Assembly (NCBI GenBank): GCA_004297225.1
Contig: SCUI01000008.1
Coordinates: 27,480 to 91,479 of the forward strand
DNA from: Lysobacteraceae bacterium
Lineage (GTDB): Bacteria; Pseudomonadota; Gammaproteobacteria; Xanthomonadales; Xanthomonadaceae
Reading direction: 5' to 3'
DNA: 64,000 nucleotides
Below are positions 29,429-38,651 of this stretch, one piece after another. Both the position numbers and the translations under genes were made by a program. Below the pieces are notes generated by a model, which saw nothing but the letters and a program-made list of their open reading frames with translations, was not told the DNA's origin and did not search any database. Numbering within the stretch: position 1 is the first letter of the stretch; each line of letters opens with the position of its first letter.

Positions 29429-29524
29429 CCGGGTGGGGGTGGCCCATGACGCGAAATAAAGGAGGAGGTGGCGGCCAAAGGCCGTCACCGGGGGACATTC
29501 GCGTCATGGGCCACCCCCACCCGG
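29429..29524. repeat. Inverted repeat with perfect 27-bp arms
   Basis: Arms 29429-29455 and 29498-29524 are exact reverse complements and enclose 42 bp that can itself form the repeat hairpin. The whole 96 bp can fold as one long stem. The right arm overlaps the end of repeat copy 2, so two alternative foldings compete. A cis-acting repeat element or transcript-end structure is possible; no coding role is seen. Confidence 0.75.
29451..29502 (+). repeat. 52-bp structured repeat, copy 2
   Basis: The unit starts GCGAAATAAAGGAGGAGG and ends CCGGGGGACATTCGC. Its central hairpin is GGTGGCGGCC, loop AAA, GGCCGTCACC. In copy 1 the same positions differ but still pair (GGCA with TGCC, CCGCC with GGCGG), so most differences lie in the stem and keep pairing there. 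Confidence 0.7.
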
Positions 29525-29572
29525 CGCCCGCGATGACAAGAACAGCGAACCAGCGATGACAACGGCCTCCGT

Positions 29573-29578
29573 TACAAT
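29573..29578 (+). promoter_or_regulatory. -10 element of pyrH
   Basis: TACAAT is identical to the rpsB -10. Transcription would start near 29585, leaving a leader of about 22 nt with GGAG at 29596-29599. No good -35 is seen. A 10-bp direct repeat GCGATGACAA (29530-29539 and 29553-29562) lies just upstream. Confidence 0.5.
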
Positions 29579-29606
29579 CACTGCGATCCCCGCCCGGAGC
29601 CAGCCC

Positions 29607-30335
29607 ATGTCGCAGCTTGCCTATCGCCGTGTCCTGCTCAAGCTGTCCGGCGAGGCGCTGATGGGCGACGAGGACTACGGAATCGATCCCAAGGTCATCG
29701 CCCGCCTCGCCCGCGAAGTGATCGAAGCGCGCGACGCCGGCGCCGAGATCGCCCTGGTGATCGGCGGCGGCAACATCTTCCGCGGCGCCGGCCTCGCCGC
29801 CGGCGGCATGGACCGGGTCACCGGCGACCAGATGGGCATGCTCGCGACCGTGATCAACGCCCTGGCGATGCAGGACGCGCTGGAGAAGCTCGGCGGCAAG
29901 GCCCGGGTGATGAGCGCGCTGAAGATCAATGACGTCTGCGAGGACTACATCCGTCGCCGCGCCATCCGCCACCTCGAGAAGGGCCGGCTGGTGATCTTCG
30001 CCGCCGGCACCGGCAATCCGTTCTTCACCACCGACTCGGGCGCTGCGCTGCGCGCGATCGAGATCGGCGCCGACCTGCTGCTGAAGGCGACCAAGGTCGA
30101 CGGCGTCTACGACAAGGACCCGAAGAAATACCCCGATGCCAAGCGCTACGATCGGCTGAGCTACGACGAGGTCATCGCCCGCGACCTGCAGGTGATGGAT
30201 ACCGCCGCGTTCGCGCTGGCGCGCGACAGCGAACTGCCGCTGCGCGTGTTCGACATGTCGCAGCCCGGGACGCTGCTGAAGATCCTGCGCGGGGAAGAGA
30301 TCGGGACGCTGGTGCAGGGGCGCGGCCCGCATTAG
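29607..30335 (+). CDS. pyrH: UMP kinase
   Basis: The 242-residue amino-acid-kinase-fold enzyme phosphorylates UMP to UDP. It has [43 protein letters not shown] and [16 protein letters not shown]. The start at 29607 matches the family and has GGAG 7 nt upstream; the frame is open further upstream into repeat sequence. The usual bacterial order rpsB-tsf-pyrH-frr is kept, but a transporter gene sits between pyrH and frr. Confidence 0.97.
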   Translation: MSQLAYRRVLLKLSGEALMGDEDYGIDPKVIARLAREVIEARDAGAEIALVIGGGNIFRGAGLAAGGMDRVTGDQMGMLATVINALAMQDALEKLGGKARVMSALKINDVCEDYIRRRAIRHLEKGRLVIFAAGTGNPFFTTDSGAALRAIEIGADLLLKATKVDGVYDKDPKKYPDAKRYDRLSYDEVIARDLQVMDTAAFALARDSELPLRVFDMSQPGTLLKILRGEEIGTLVQGRGPH

Positions 30336-30360
30336 TCGCGGCTTGCGCCGCTCCCACAAG
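30336..30360. repeat. REP-like element
   Basis: The reverse strand reads CTTGTGGGAGCGGCGCAAGC and continues CGCGA, close to the REP sequence common in Pseudomonas and Xanthomonadaceae intergenic regions. GCGGC-TTGC-GCCGC forms the hairpin. It starts directly after the pyrH stop codon. Confidence 0.65.
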
Positions 30361-30376
30361 GCAGAGATTCCGGGCA

Positions 30377-31279
30377 ATGCACGGGTACGACCATTTCCAC
30401 GGGCATGCGACGCGATCGTTCGCGATCGTGACCCTGGGCAACCTCGCCTACACGATCCTGGAGGCGGGCTACGGTTTCGCCACCGATTCGCTGGCCCTGC
30501 TGTCCGACGCGCTGCACAACCTCGGCGACGTGCTCGGCCTGGGCCTGGCCTGGGGCGCGGCCGTGCTCGCGCGGCGCCTGCCGACCGAGCGCCACACCTA
30601 CGGCTGGCGCCGCGCCACCCTGCTCTCGCCGCTGGCGAACGCGCTGCTGCTGGTCCTGTTCGCCGGCGCGCTGGCGTGGGAGGCCGTGCGCCGCCTCGAC
30701 GCGCCGCCGCAGATCCCGGCGATGCCGGTGATCGTGGTCGCGGCGATCGGCATCGCGGTGAACCTGGGCGGTGCCTGGCTGATGCGCGGCGGCCACGGCG
30801 AGGACCTCAACCGGCGCGGCGCGTTCCTGCACCTGGTGGCGGACGCAGGCGTGTCGCTGGCGGCGGTGATGGCGGGCATCGGCATGTTGCGGCTGGGCTG
30901 GGAATGGCTGGATCCGGCGACCGCGCTGCTGGTCGGCGCGGTGGTGGCGATCAGCGCGTTCGGGCTGCTGCGCGACGCCTTCAACGCGGCGATGGACGCC
31001 GTGCCGCCAGCCCTGGACCAGGCCGAGGTGGAGGCCTGGCTCGGCGCGCAGGAAGGCGTCAGCGCCGTCCACCACCTGCACATCTGGTCGCTGGGCGCGG
31101 GCGAAGTGGCGATGACCGCGCACCTGGTCCGCAATGGCCCGGGCGGCCACGATGCGTTCCTCGACCGGATCCACCAGGGGCTGGACGAGTCGTTCGGCAT
31201 CAACCACCCGACCCTGCAGGTGGAATTCGGCGAGCGCTGCGGGCACGACCAGCACGACCGCGCCCCGCACGCCCATTAG
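30377..31279 (+). CDS. Cation diffusion facilitator (CzcD/ZitB-like)
   Basis: The product is 300 residues with about six transmembrane helices and a cytosolic C-terminal domain (VSAVHHLHIWSLGAGEVAMTAHLV). Helices 2 and 5 carry the metal-site pattern SDALHNLGD and HLVADAGVS. Both termini are His-rich (HGYDHFHGHA; CGHDQHDRAPHAH). It probably exports Zn2+ or a similar divalent ion in exchange for protons. It interrupts the usual pyrH-frr pair. Confidence 0.92.
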   Translation: MHGYDHFHGHATRSFAIVTLGNLAYTILEAGYGFATDSLALLSDALHNLGDVLGLGLAWGAAVLARRLPTERHTYGWRRATLLSPLANALLLVLFAGALAWEAVRRLDAPPQIPAMPVIVVAAIGIAVNLGGAWLMRGGHGEDLNRRGAFLHLVADAGVSLAAVMAGIGMLRLGWEWLDPATALLVGAVVAISAFGLLRDAFNAAMDAVPPALDQAEVEAWLGAQEGVSAVHHLHIWSLGAGEVAMTAHLVRNGPGGHDAFLDRIHQGLDESFGINHPTLQVEFGERCGHDQHDRAPHAH

Positions 31280-31322
31280 CCCAGGCCCATTGGCCGCGGG
31301 TCCTGCCGCGGGCGTCGTTCGC

Positions 31323-31328
31323 TATACT
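31323..31328 (+). promoter_or_regulatory. -10 element of frr
   Basis: TATACT lies about 32 nt before the frr ATG; a start near 31335 leaves a 25-nt leader containing GGAG. A small hairpin CCGCGG / CCGCGG (31294-31311) lies just upstream, after the CDF gene. The -35 is unclear. Confidence 0.45.
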
Positions 31329-31359
31329 CCGTGGGCTAAGCAGAATGGCCGGAGCCGCG

Positions 31360-31917
31360 ATGATCAACGACATCCTTTCAGACGCGCAGGCGCGCATGGC
31401 CAAGAGCATCGACGCGCTGCGCCATACCCTGGTCAAGGTCCGCACCGGGCGCGCCTCGACCGCGCTGGTCGAGCACATCAAGGTCAACTACTACGGCTCC
31501 GACGTGCCGCTTTCGCAGGTGGCCAGCGTCGCCGTGGCCGATGCCCGTTCGCTGGTGATCACGCCCTGGGAAAAGCAGATCGTCGGCGCGGTCGAGAAGG
31601 CGATCCTCGGATCCGACCTGGGCCTGACCCCGAACACCGCCGGCACCGTGATCCGGCTGAACCTGCCGGCCCTCACCGAGGAGCGCCGCAAGGAACTGTC
31701 CAAGGTCGTGCACGGCGAGGGCGAGGACGCGAAGGTCGCGATCCGCAACATCCGCCGCGACGCCAACCAGCAGGTCAAGGAGCTGCTGAAGGACAAGCAG
31801 ATCAGCGAGGACGAGGCTGCGCGCAGCGAAGGCGAAATCCAGAAGGTCACGGACAAGGCGATCAAGGACGTCGACGACGTGGTCAAGGGCAAGGAACAGG
31901 AACTGATGGCGGTCTGA
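31360..31917 (+). CDS. frr: Ribosome recycling factor
   Basis: The 185-residue factor releases ribosomes after termination together with EF-G. The typical start (DILSDAQARMAKSIDALRHTLVKVRTGRAS), ITPWEK and the C-terminal helix (KVTDKAIKDVDDVVKGKEQEL) are present. GGAG lies 5 nt before the ATG. It is the first gene of a long plus-strand series that ends with lpxB. Confidence 0.97.
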   Translation: MINDILSDAQARMAKSIDALRHTLVKVRTGRASTALVEHIKVNYYGSDVPLSQVASVAVADARSLVITPWEKQIVGAVEKAILGSDLGLTPNTAGTVIRLNLPALTEERRKELSKVVHGEGEDAKVAIRNIRRDANQQVKELLKDKQISEDEAARSEGEIQKVTDKAIKDVDDVVKGKEQELMAV

Positions 31918-31928
31918 CCGCCGCCTGC

Positions 31929-32690
31929 ATGGCCACTCCGCCGCCCGAGCCGGGCCGTATTCCCCGCCACCTCGCCGTGATCATGGACGGCAACGGGCGC
32001 TGGGCGCAGCAGCGCCATCGCCCGCGCGCCATCGGCCACCGCGCCGGCGCCCGCGCGGTCAACCTGTGCATCGATTTCTGCCTGGAAAAAGGCATCGGCG
32101 CGCTGACCGTGTTCGCGTTCTCCAGCGAGAACTGGGGCCGTCCGGAGGACGAGGTCGGCGCGCTGATGAAGCTGTTCATGAACGCGCTGGAGCGCGAGGT
32201 CGCCGAACTGCACCGGCGCGGCGTGCGCATCGCCTTCATCGGCGAGCGCGAGCGTTTCGCCAGCGCGATCCGCGCGCGCATGGACCAGGCGGAGGCGCTG
32301 ACCGCGGGCAACACCCGGCTGGCGCTGAACATCGCCGCCAGTTACGGCGGCCGCCAGGACATCGCCGCGGCCGCGCGCTCGCTGGCCGAGGACGTCGCCG
32401 CCGGGCGCCTGCGGCCGGAACAGATCGACGAGGCCCTGTTCGGCAGCCGGGTGGCGCTCTCCGGCCTGCCGGCCCCGGACCTGTTCATCCGCACCGGGGG
32501 CGACTGCCGCATCAGCAACTTCCTGCTCTGGCAGCTGGCCTACACCGAGCTCTGGTTCACCGAGACATTGTGGCCCGCGCTGGATGCGGCGACACTGCAG
32601 CGCGCGCTCGACGACTACGCCAGCCGCGAACGCCGCTTCGGGCTCACCGGGGCACAGGTGGCCGGCCCCCAGCACGAGGTTTCCGCATGA
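31929..32690 (+). CDS. uppS: Undecaprenyl diphosphate synthase
   Basis: The 253-residue cis-prenyltransferase makes the C55 lipid carrier for cell-wall synthesis. The catalytic Asp is in [25 protein letters not shown] and the C-terminal [21 protein letters not shown] bind isopentenyl diphosphate. It starts 12 bp after frr and overlaps cdsA by 4 bp. Confidence 0.97.
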   Translation: MATPPPEPGRIPRHLAVIMDGNGRWAQQRHRPRAIGHRAGARAVNLCIDFCLEKGIGALTVFAFSSENWGRPEDEVGALMKLFMNALEREVAELHRRGVRIAFIGERERFASAIRARMDQAEALTAGNTRLALNIAASYGGRQDIAAAARSLAEDVAAGRLRPEQIDEALFGSRVALSGLPAPDLFIRTGGDCRISNFLLWQLAYTELWFTETLWPALDAATLQRALDDYASRERRFGLTGAQVAGPQHEVSA

Positions 32691-33526
32691 CCCGCACGCG
32701 CGTGATCGCGGCGCTGATCCTGACCCCGATCGCGATCGCCGCGATCCTGCTGTTGCCCACTCCGTGGATGCTGGCGCTGGCCGCCATCGTGTTCCTGGGC
32801 GGACTGTGGGAGTGGTTCCGGCTGGCCGACATCGAGGACACCCTGGCGCGCACCGTGCTGCTGGTGGTGAACCTGGCGCTGATGGTCGCGATCGTCTGGG
32901 GATCGCGCACCAGCCAGGGCTTCAGCTTCGTGCTGCTGCAGGTGATGACGATCGTCGGCGTGGTCTGGTGGCTGCTCGCGCTGCTCTGGCTACGGCATTT
33001 CGAATTCGGCGCCGACCATGCCGCGACCCACGCGCGGGTGTTCAAGCTCGCGGCGGGAACGCTGGCGATCGTGCCGGCCTGGTGCGCGCTGGGCTTCCTG
33101 CACGGCAGCGAGGCCGGCGGCCACCGCTGGCTGTTCGTCGCGCTGGCGATCGTCTGGGCGGCGGACTCGGGGGCCTATTTCGCCGGCCGCCATTTCGGCA
33201 AGCGCAAGCTCTCGCCGCGGATCAGCCCGAACAAGACCGTCGAAGGCCTGCTGGGCGGCCTGGTGTGCGGCCTCGCGGTCGCCCTCGCCTTCGCGCCGTT
33301 CGCCGGCGCGCGGCTGGGCGAACTGCCGCTGGTGGCGCTGGCGGCCTTCGCCGCCGTGTTGTTCTCGGTGGTCGGCGACCTGTTCGAAAGCATGCTCAAG
33401 CGCCATGTCGGCGCCAAGGATTCGGGGGCGCTGATCCCCGGCCATGGCGGCATCCTCGACCGCATCGACGGCGTCATCGCCGCGCTTCCCGTGTTCACGC
33501 TGGCCAAGGCCTGGCTCGGGTTCTGA
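32687..33526 (+). CDS. cdsA: Phosphatidate cytidylyltransferase
   Basis: The 279-residue integral membrane enzyme makes CDP-diacylglycerol. It has about eight transmembrane segments and the C-terminal CdsA signature [18 protein letters not shown] with [26 protein letters not shown] is also typical. ATGA overlap with uppS indicates translational coupling. Confidence 0.96.
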   Translation: MTRTRVIAALILTPIAIAAILLLPTPWMLALAAIVFLGGLWEWFRLADIEDTLARTVLLVVNLALMVAIVWGSRTSQGFSFVLLQVMTIVGVVWWLLALLWLRHFEFGADHAATHARVFKLAAGTLAIVPAWCALGFLHGSEAGGHRWLFVALAIVWAADSGAYFAGRHFGKRKLSPRISPNKTVEGLLGGLVCGLAVALAFAPFAGARLGELPLVALAAFAAVLFSVVGDLFESMLKRHVGAKDSGALIPGHGGILDRIDGVIAALPVFTLAKAWLGF

Positions 33527-33528
33527 GC

Positions 33529-34725
33529 ATGGCCGAGGCAGGCAACGCAGGCGTCGTGGTGCGGCAGGTCGCCGTGCTGGGCGCGACCGGATCGATCGGG
33601 TCCTCGACCCTGGACGTCATTGCCCGCCACCCCGACCGGCTGCGCGCCAGCGTCCTGGCCGCGGGTCGGCGGGTCGACGCGCTGCTGGCGCTGTGCCGCG
33701 AACATCGACCCGACCACGCGGTGGTCGCCGACGCCACTGCGTACGCCGCGCTCCGCGACGGCCTGCGCGACGCCGGCTTGCCGACCCGCGCGCATTGCGG
33801 CGGCGAGGCACTGCAGGCGCTGGTCGCCGGCGAGGCCTGCGACACCGTGGTCGCCGCGATCGTCGGTGCCGCCGGCCTGCCCAGCACCCTGGCTGCCGCC
33901 CGCGCCGGCAAGCGCCTGCTGCTGGCCAACAAGGAGTCGCTGGTGCTGGCCGGCGACCTGCTCACCCGCGCAGCGCGCGAAGGCGGCGCCCGGGTGGTGC
34001 CGATCGACAGCGAACACAACGCCATTTTCCAGTGCCTGGGGGCCGGGAACAGCGGGCTGGCACGGATCGTGTTGACGGCCTCGGGCGGTCCGTTCCGCGG
34101 GCGGACGCGTGCGTCCCTGGCCACTGTCACCCCGGCCGAGGCGGTCCGCCACCCGAAGTGGTCGATGGGCCCGAAGATCTCGGTGGATTCGGCGACGCTG
34201 ATGAACAAGGGCCTGGAGGTGATTGAAGCCCACCACCTGTTCGGCCTGCCCGGCGAGCGCATCGGCGTGCTGGTGCATCCGCAGAGCCTGGTCCATTCGC
34301 TGGTCGAATTCGTCGACGGCTCCACCCTGGCCCAGCTCGGCCTGCCGGACATGCGCACCGCGCTGGCGGTCGGCCTGGGCTGGCCGGAACGGATCGCCTC
34401 GGGTGTCGCGGGGCTGGACCTGCTGCAGCACGGCCGCCTGGATTTCGAAGCGCCGGACCTGGACGCCTTTCCGTGCCTGGCGCTGGCCTACCAGGCGCTT
34501 GCCGCCGGCGGCACCGCCCCGGCGGTGCTCAACGCCGCCAATGAAGTCGCGGTTTCATCCTTCCTTCAGGGTCGCACCCCTTTCCTCGGGATTCCCGCCC
34601 TGGTCGAGAATTGCCTGGCCGCCCTGCCCGCCACCGCCGATCCCGACCTCGAGACGCTGCTCGCGGCCGACGCGGCCGCGCGCGAGTATGCGCAACGGCG
34701 TGTCGCCGCCGGGGCTTTCGCATGA
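33529..34725 (+). CDS. dxr: 1-deoxy-D-xylulose 5-phosphate reductoisomerase
   Basis: The 398-residue enzyme of the MEP pathway converts DXP to MEP with NADPH. The NADPH loop [15 protein letters not shown], the metal and substrate motif [11 protein letters not shown], and [23 protein letters not shown] are all present. It starts 2 bp after cdsA and overlaps rseP by 4 bp, putting isoprenoid supply next to uppS. Confidence 0.97.
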   Translation: MAEAGNAGVVVRQVAVLGATGSIGSSTLDVIARHPDRLRASVLAAGRRVDALLALCREHRPDHAVVADATAYAALRDGLRDAGLPTRAHCGGEALQALVAGEACDTVVAAIVGAAGLPSTLAAARAGKRLLLANKESLVLAGDLLTRAAREGGARVVPIDSEHNAIFQCLGAGNSGLARIVLTASGGPFRGRTRASLATVTPAEAVRHPKWSMGPKISVDSATLMNKGLEVIEAHHLFGLPGERIGVLVHPQSLVHSLVEFVDGSTLAQLGLPDMRTALAVGLGWPERIASGVAGLDLLQHGRLDFEAPDLDAFPCLALAYQALAAGGTAPAVLNAANEVAVSSFLQGRTPFLGIPALVENCLAALPATADPDLETLLAADAAAREYAQRRVAAGAFA

Positions 34726-36071
34726 GCACGTTCCTGGGTTCGGTGTGGTGGATGATCGTCAGCCTCGGCGTGCTGGTGACCTTCCACGAGTTCGGCCATT
34801 ACTGGGTCGCGCGCCGCTGCGGCGTGCGCGTGCTGCGGTTCTCGGTCGGCTTCGGCAAGCCGCTGTGGCTGCGACGCGGCCGCGACGGCACCGAATACGC
34901 GATCGCCGCGATCCCGCTGGGCGGCTACGTGCGGATGCTCGACGAGCGCGAGGGCGAGGTGGCGGCGGTCGAGGCGCCGCAGGCGTTCAACCGGCAACCG
35001 GTGTTCCGCCGCATCGCGATCGTCGCCGCGGGCCCGCTGGCGAACCTGCTGCTGTGCGTCGCCCTGCTCTGGGGCATGTTCGTGATCGGGCGCCCGGACT
35101 ACGCGCCAGTGGTCGGCCATGCCGACGGGATCGCCGCCAGTGCCGGCCTGGAGCGTGGCGACACGCTGCTGGCGGTGGGTGACGTCGCCACCCCGACCTG
35201 GAGCGATGCAGCGATGGCACTGGTCGCCGCGGCGATGGACCGCCGCGACGTCACCGTGGCGGTGCGCACGGCCGAGGGCGCGGAGGCGCGGCGCGAACTG
35301 CGCCTGTCGCGCCTGCCGGCGTCGCTGGACCAGCCGCGGGCCTTCGCGTCGATCGGGTTGACGCCACGGCACCAGCTGCTGCCGGCGAACGTGGGCCGGG
35401 TCGCGCCCGGCAGCGCCGCCTGGGGCGTGCTGGCCGAGGGCGACAAAGTCACCGCGATCGACGGGTTGCCGGTCGCCAGCTTCGACGAGATCGGGCCACG
35501 GGTGCAGGCGGTCGGCGGTCGCGAGGCGATGGTCGAGGTCGAGCGAGACGGCGATCGCCTGGCGCTGGCGATCACCCCCGGCCGGCGCCTGGACGCCGAT
35601 GGCGAACCCTACTGGGCGCTGGGAATCAGCCCCGCGCCGGCACCGATGCCCGATCACGACGCCACCCTGGAACACGGCCCGGTCGCGGCACTGCCGGCGG
35701 CCCTGCGCGAGACCTGGAAGCTCACGGGCGATTCGGTGGCGATGATCGGGCGCCTGCTCACGGGACGCGCCTCGGTCGAGAACGTTTCCGGCCCGATCAC
35801 CATCGCGCGTTACGCCAATGCGTCGGCCAACCTGGGCCCGGCGTGGTTCCTGAACTTCCTCGCGCTGCTTTCGCTGAGCCTGGCGATCATCAACCTGCTG
35901 CCCATCCCCGTCTTGGACGGGGGGCACCTGCTGTATTACCTTATCGAGCTGGTCAAGGGCAGCCCGTTGAGCGAGCGGGCGATGGCCGCCGGGCAGTACA
36001 TCGGCCTGGCCCTGCTCGCGGGCCTGATGGGCCTGGCGTTCTACAACGACTTCCTGCAGTTGCTGCGTTGA
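34722..36071 (+). CDS. rseP: Site-2 protease RseP
   Basis: The 449-residue intramembrane zinc protease cuts anti-sigma factor RseA and so activates the sigma-E envelope response. The HExxH motif is His22-Glu23-Phe24-Gly25-His26. The third metal ligand is in the C-terminal [14 protein letters not shown]. Two PDZ domains lie between (about 115-310). Its place before bamA links stress signalling with outer-membrane assembly. Confidence 0.96.
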   Translation: MSTFLGSVWWMIVSLGVLVTFHEFGHYWVARRCGVRVLRFSVGFGKPLWLRRGRDGTEYAIAAIPLGGYVRMLDEREGEVAAVEAPQAFNRQPVFRRIAIVAAGPLANLLLCVALLWGMFVIGRPDYAPVVGHADGIAASAGLERGDTLLAVGDVATPTWSDAAMALVAAAMDRRDVTVAVRTAEGAEARRELRLSRLPASLDQPRAFASIGLTPRHQLLPANVGRVAPGSAAWGVLAEGDKVTAIDGLPVASFDEIGPRVQAVGGREAMVEVERDGDRLALAITPGRRLDADGEPYWALGISPAPAPMPDHDATLEHGPVAALPAALRETWKLTGDSVAMIGRLLTGRASVENVSGPITIARYANASANLGPAWFLNFLALLSLSLAIINLLPIPVLDGGHLLYYLIELVKGSPLSERAMAAGQYIGLALLAGLMGLAFYNDFLQLLR

Positions 36072-36100
36072 TCCGCGGCCGACCCCCAACCGGAACAGAC

Positions 36101-38632
36101 ATGACGCGACTCCCCCCACGCCGCTTGCTCGCCCTCGCACTGGCCACGGCGACGGCGACGGCCGCGCCCGCCGCCCTCGCCCAGACCGCCAGCCCGTTCG
36201 CCGCGCCCGCGGCAGTCCCGGCGGCGCCACCCGTTGCGCCGGCGCCCGGCGGCTTCGTCGTCGGCGACATCCGCATCGACGGCCTGCAGCGCATTTCGGC
36301 CGGCACGGTGTTCACCTACCTGCCGATCGAACGTGGCGACCGCGTCGACCACACGCGCATCGCCGCCGCGATCCGCGCGCTGTACAAGACCGGATTCTTC
36401 GAGGACGTGCGCATGGACCGCCAGGGCGACATCCTGGTGGTGACCGTGGCCGAGCGCCCGGCGATCAACAAGCTGACCCTGGTCGGCAACAAGGACATCA
36501 AGACCGAGGACCTGACCAAGGGCCTGAACGACATCGGCCTGTCCGAAGGCGGCACCTTCGACCGCCTGAGCCTGGACCGCGTCATCCAGGAACTGACCCG
36601 CCAGTACAACAACCGCGGCAAGTACAACGTGGTGATCACCCCGACGGTGACCCGGCTGGACCGCAACCGCGTCGACGTCAACATCGACATCAAGGAAGGC
36701 AAGGCCGCGAGCATCCGCCACATCAACCTGGTGGGCAACGAGCAGTTCGCACAGGAAGACATCGTCGATTCCTGGGAATCGAGGGAACACAACTGGCTCA
36801 GCTGGTATCGCCGCGACGACCAGTACTCGCGCGAGAAGCTGTCCGGCGACCTCGAGAAGCTCAATTCGTTCTACCTGGACCGCGGCTACGTCGACTTCAG
36901 CCTCGACAGCACCCAGATCGAGATCAGCCCCGACAAGCGCGACATGTTCATCGTCGCGGGCATTTCCGAGGGCGACCAGTTCCGCGTGGCGAAGGTCGAG
37001 CTGACGGGCGATACCGTGCTGCCGCGCGAGGAGGTCGAGAAGCGCCTGTTCGTGCGCGAGGGCCAGGTGTTCTCGCGGCGCTTGCTGGACGCCACCTCGG
37101 ACGCGATCAGCCTGTCGCTGTCGAACATCGGCTATGCCTTCGCCAAGGTCGACGTGGTCCCGGACGTGGACCGCGCCCAGCGCACCGTCGGCATCCGCTT
37201 CAACGTGATCCCGGGCCCGCGCGTGCAGATCCGGCACATCGACTTCAAGGGCAACACCCGCACTTCCGACGAGGTGCTGCGCCGCGAGATGCGCCAGTTC
37301 GAAGGCGCCTGGTACTCGCAGGCCGCACTGGACCGCTCCAAGGTGCGCCTGCAGAACCTGGGCTACTTCGAGACGGTCGAGGTGGACAAGACCCCTGTCC
37401 CCGGCAGCAACGACAAGGTCGACGTCGCCTTCACCGTGAAGGAGACCACGTCCGGCAGCTTCCTGTTCGGCGTCGGCTATTCGCAGCTCAGCGGCGTGAC
37501 CACCTCGGTGCAGCTGTCGGAGAACAACTTCCTGGGCACCGGCAACCGGGTCTCGGTGGCCGCGCAGCGCAGCTATTACCAGGACAGCTACAGCTTCTCC
37601 TTCCTCAATCCCTACTTCACCGACAACGGCGTGTCGCTGGGATACTCGCTCTCGATGAGCGAGTTCGACTACTCGAACTACAACGTCGCCCAGTACTCGA
37701 CCACCAGCCGCGAGGCGCGCGCCATCCTCGGGCTGCCGATCAGCGAATGGGATTCCGTCAGCGCGTCGTTCGGCATCGACAGCAAGGAGATCCTCGCCTT
37801 CGAGGGCTCGACCCCCGACGCGTTCGTGGACTACATCAAGGCGATCGGCCAGCGCACGTTCCACACCTGGCGCGGCCAGTTCGGCTGGGCCCGCGACACG
37901 CGCAACGACTATTTCATGCCCAGTGCCGGCAGCTTGCAGCGGGTCACCGCGGAAATCGCGCTGCCCGGCTCCACCGCCGAGTACTACAAGCTCGAGTACG
38001 AATACTCGCGCTACTGGCCGCTGAGTCCGGCGCTGATCCTGCGCACCGGCCTCAACCTGGGCTACGGCGACAGCTACGGCAGCCCCATCACGCGCAACCT
38101 CTGCTACACCGCGCCGACCCCGCCGACGCCGCCGACGACCGAGAACCCGAACCCGCCACCGCCGCCACCCCCGCCGCCGCCGAGCGATCCATGCGAGCCG
38201 GGCTCGCCGGACTACGTGAAGACGGTCACCGCCGACGGCTTGCCGTTCTTCGAGAACTTCTACGCCGGCGGCATCAGCTCGGGCGGGCGCATCCGCGGCT
38301 TCGTCGACAACACCGTCGGCCCGCAGGCGGGGAACGCCTTCGGCTACGATCGCCCGATCGGCGGTTCGGTGAAGACGGTCGGTTCGCTGGAACTGTTCTT
38401 CCCGCGCCTGTTCGACAGCCCGTCGGCGCGTATCTCCGCGTTCGTGGACTTCGGCAACGTGTACAGCGACTGGGATGCCTTCGACGCCGCCGAAATGCGC
38501 GCGTCGGCCGGCGCGGCGCTGCTGTGGCGCTCGCCGATGGGACCGATCTCGATCAGCTACGCGTTCCCGTTGCGGACCCTGGAAGGCGACCGCACCGAGC
38601 GCCTGCAGTTCACCTTCGGCGGCCAGTTCTAG
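36101..38632 (+). CDS. bamA: Outer-membrane assembly factor BamA
   Basis: The 843-residue protein has a signal peptide (cleavage near ALAQ), five POTRA domains (about 45-440) and a 16-strand barrel with the lid motif GGRIRGF. It inserts outer-membrane proteins. Odd feature: at the base of the loop-6 region, before LPFFENFYAGG, there is an insertion flanked by two cysteines and including a run of ten prolines (nucleotides about 38100-38205). E. coli BamA has no such run. skp, which normally follows bamA in enterics, is absent here. Confidence 0.96.
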   Translation: MTRLPPRRLLALALATATATAAPAALAQTASPFAAPAAVPAAPPVAPAPGGFVVGDIRIDGLQRISAGTVFTYLPIERGDRVDHTRIAAAIRALYKTGFFEDVRMDRQGDILVVTVAERPAINKLTLVGNKDIKTEDLTKGLNDIGLSEGGTFDRLSLDRVIQELTRQYNNRGKYNVVITPTVTRLDRNRVDVNIDIKEGKAASIRHINLVGNEQFAQEDIVDSWESREHNWLSWYRRDDQYSREKLSGDLEKLNSFYLDRGYVDFSLDSTQIEISPDKRDMFIVAGISEGDQFRVAKVELTGDTVLPREEVEKRLFVREGQVFSRRLLDATSDAISLSLSNIGYAFAKVDVVPDVDRAQRTVGIRFNVIPGPRVQIRHIDFKGNTRTSDEVLRREMRQFEGAWYSQAALDRSKVRLQNLGYFETVEVDKTPVPGSNDKVDVAFTVKETTSGSFLFGVGYSQLSGVTTSVQLSENNFLGTGNRVSVAAQRSYYQDSYSFSFLNPYFTDNGVSLGYSLSMSEFDYSNYNVAQYSTTSREARAILGLPISEWDSVSASFGIDSKEILAFEGSTPDAFVDYIKAIGQRTFHTWRGQFGWARDTRNDYFMPSAGSLQRVTAEIALPGSTAEYYKLEYEYSRYWPLSPALILRTGLNLGYGDSYGSPITRNLCYTAPTPPTPPTTENPNPPPPPPPPPPSDPCEPGSPDYVKTVTADGLPFFENFYAGGISSGGRIRGFVDNTVGPQAGNAFGYDRPIGGSVKTVGSLELFFPRLFDSPSARISAFVDFGNVYSDWDAFDAAEMRASAGAALLWRSPMGPISISYAFPLRTLEGDRTERLQFTFGGQF

Positions 38633-38651
38633 CCGCCGCGGGTAGCGCCGC

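Noticed and set aside
29281..29606. Possible small gene in the tsf-pyrH gap
   Set aside because: Open frames there are short and made of the inverted repeats; AAGGAGGAGG resembles a ribosome site but no plausible start and protein follow.
31294..31311. CCGCGG pair before frr as a terminator
   Set aside because: A six-base stem with no T-run; likely chance in GC-rich DNA.
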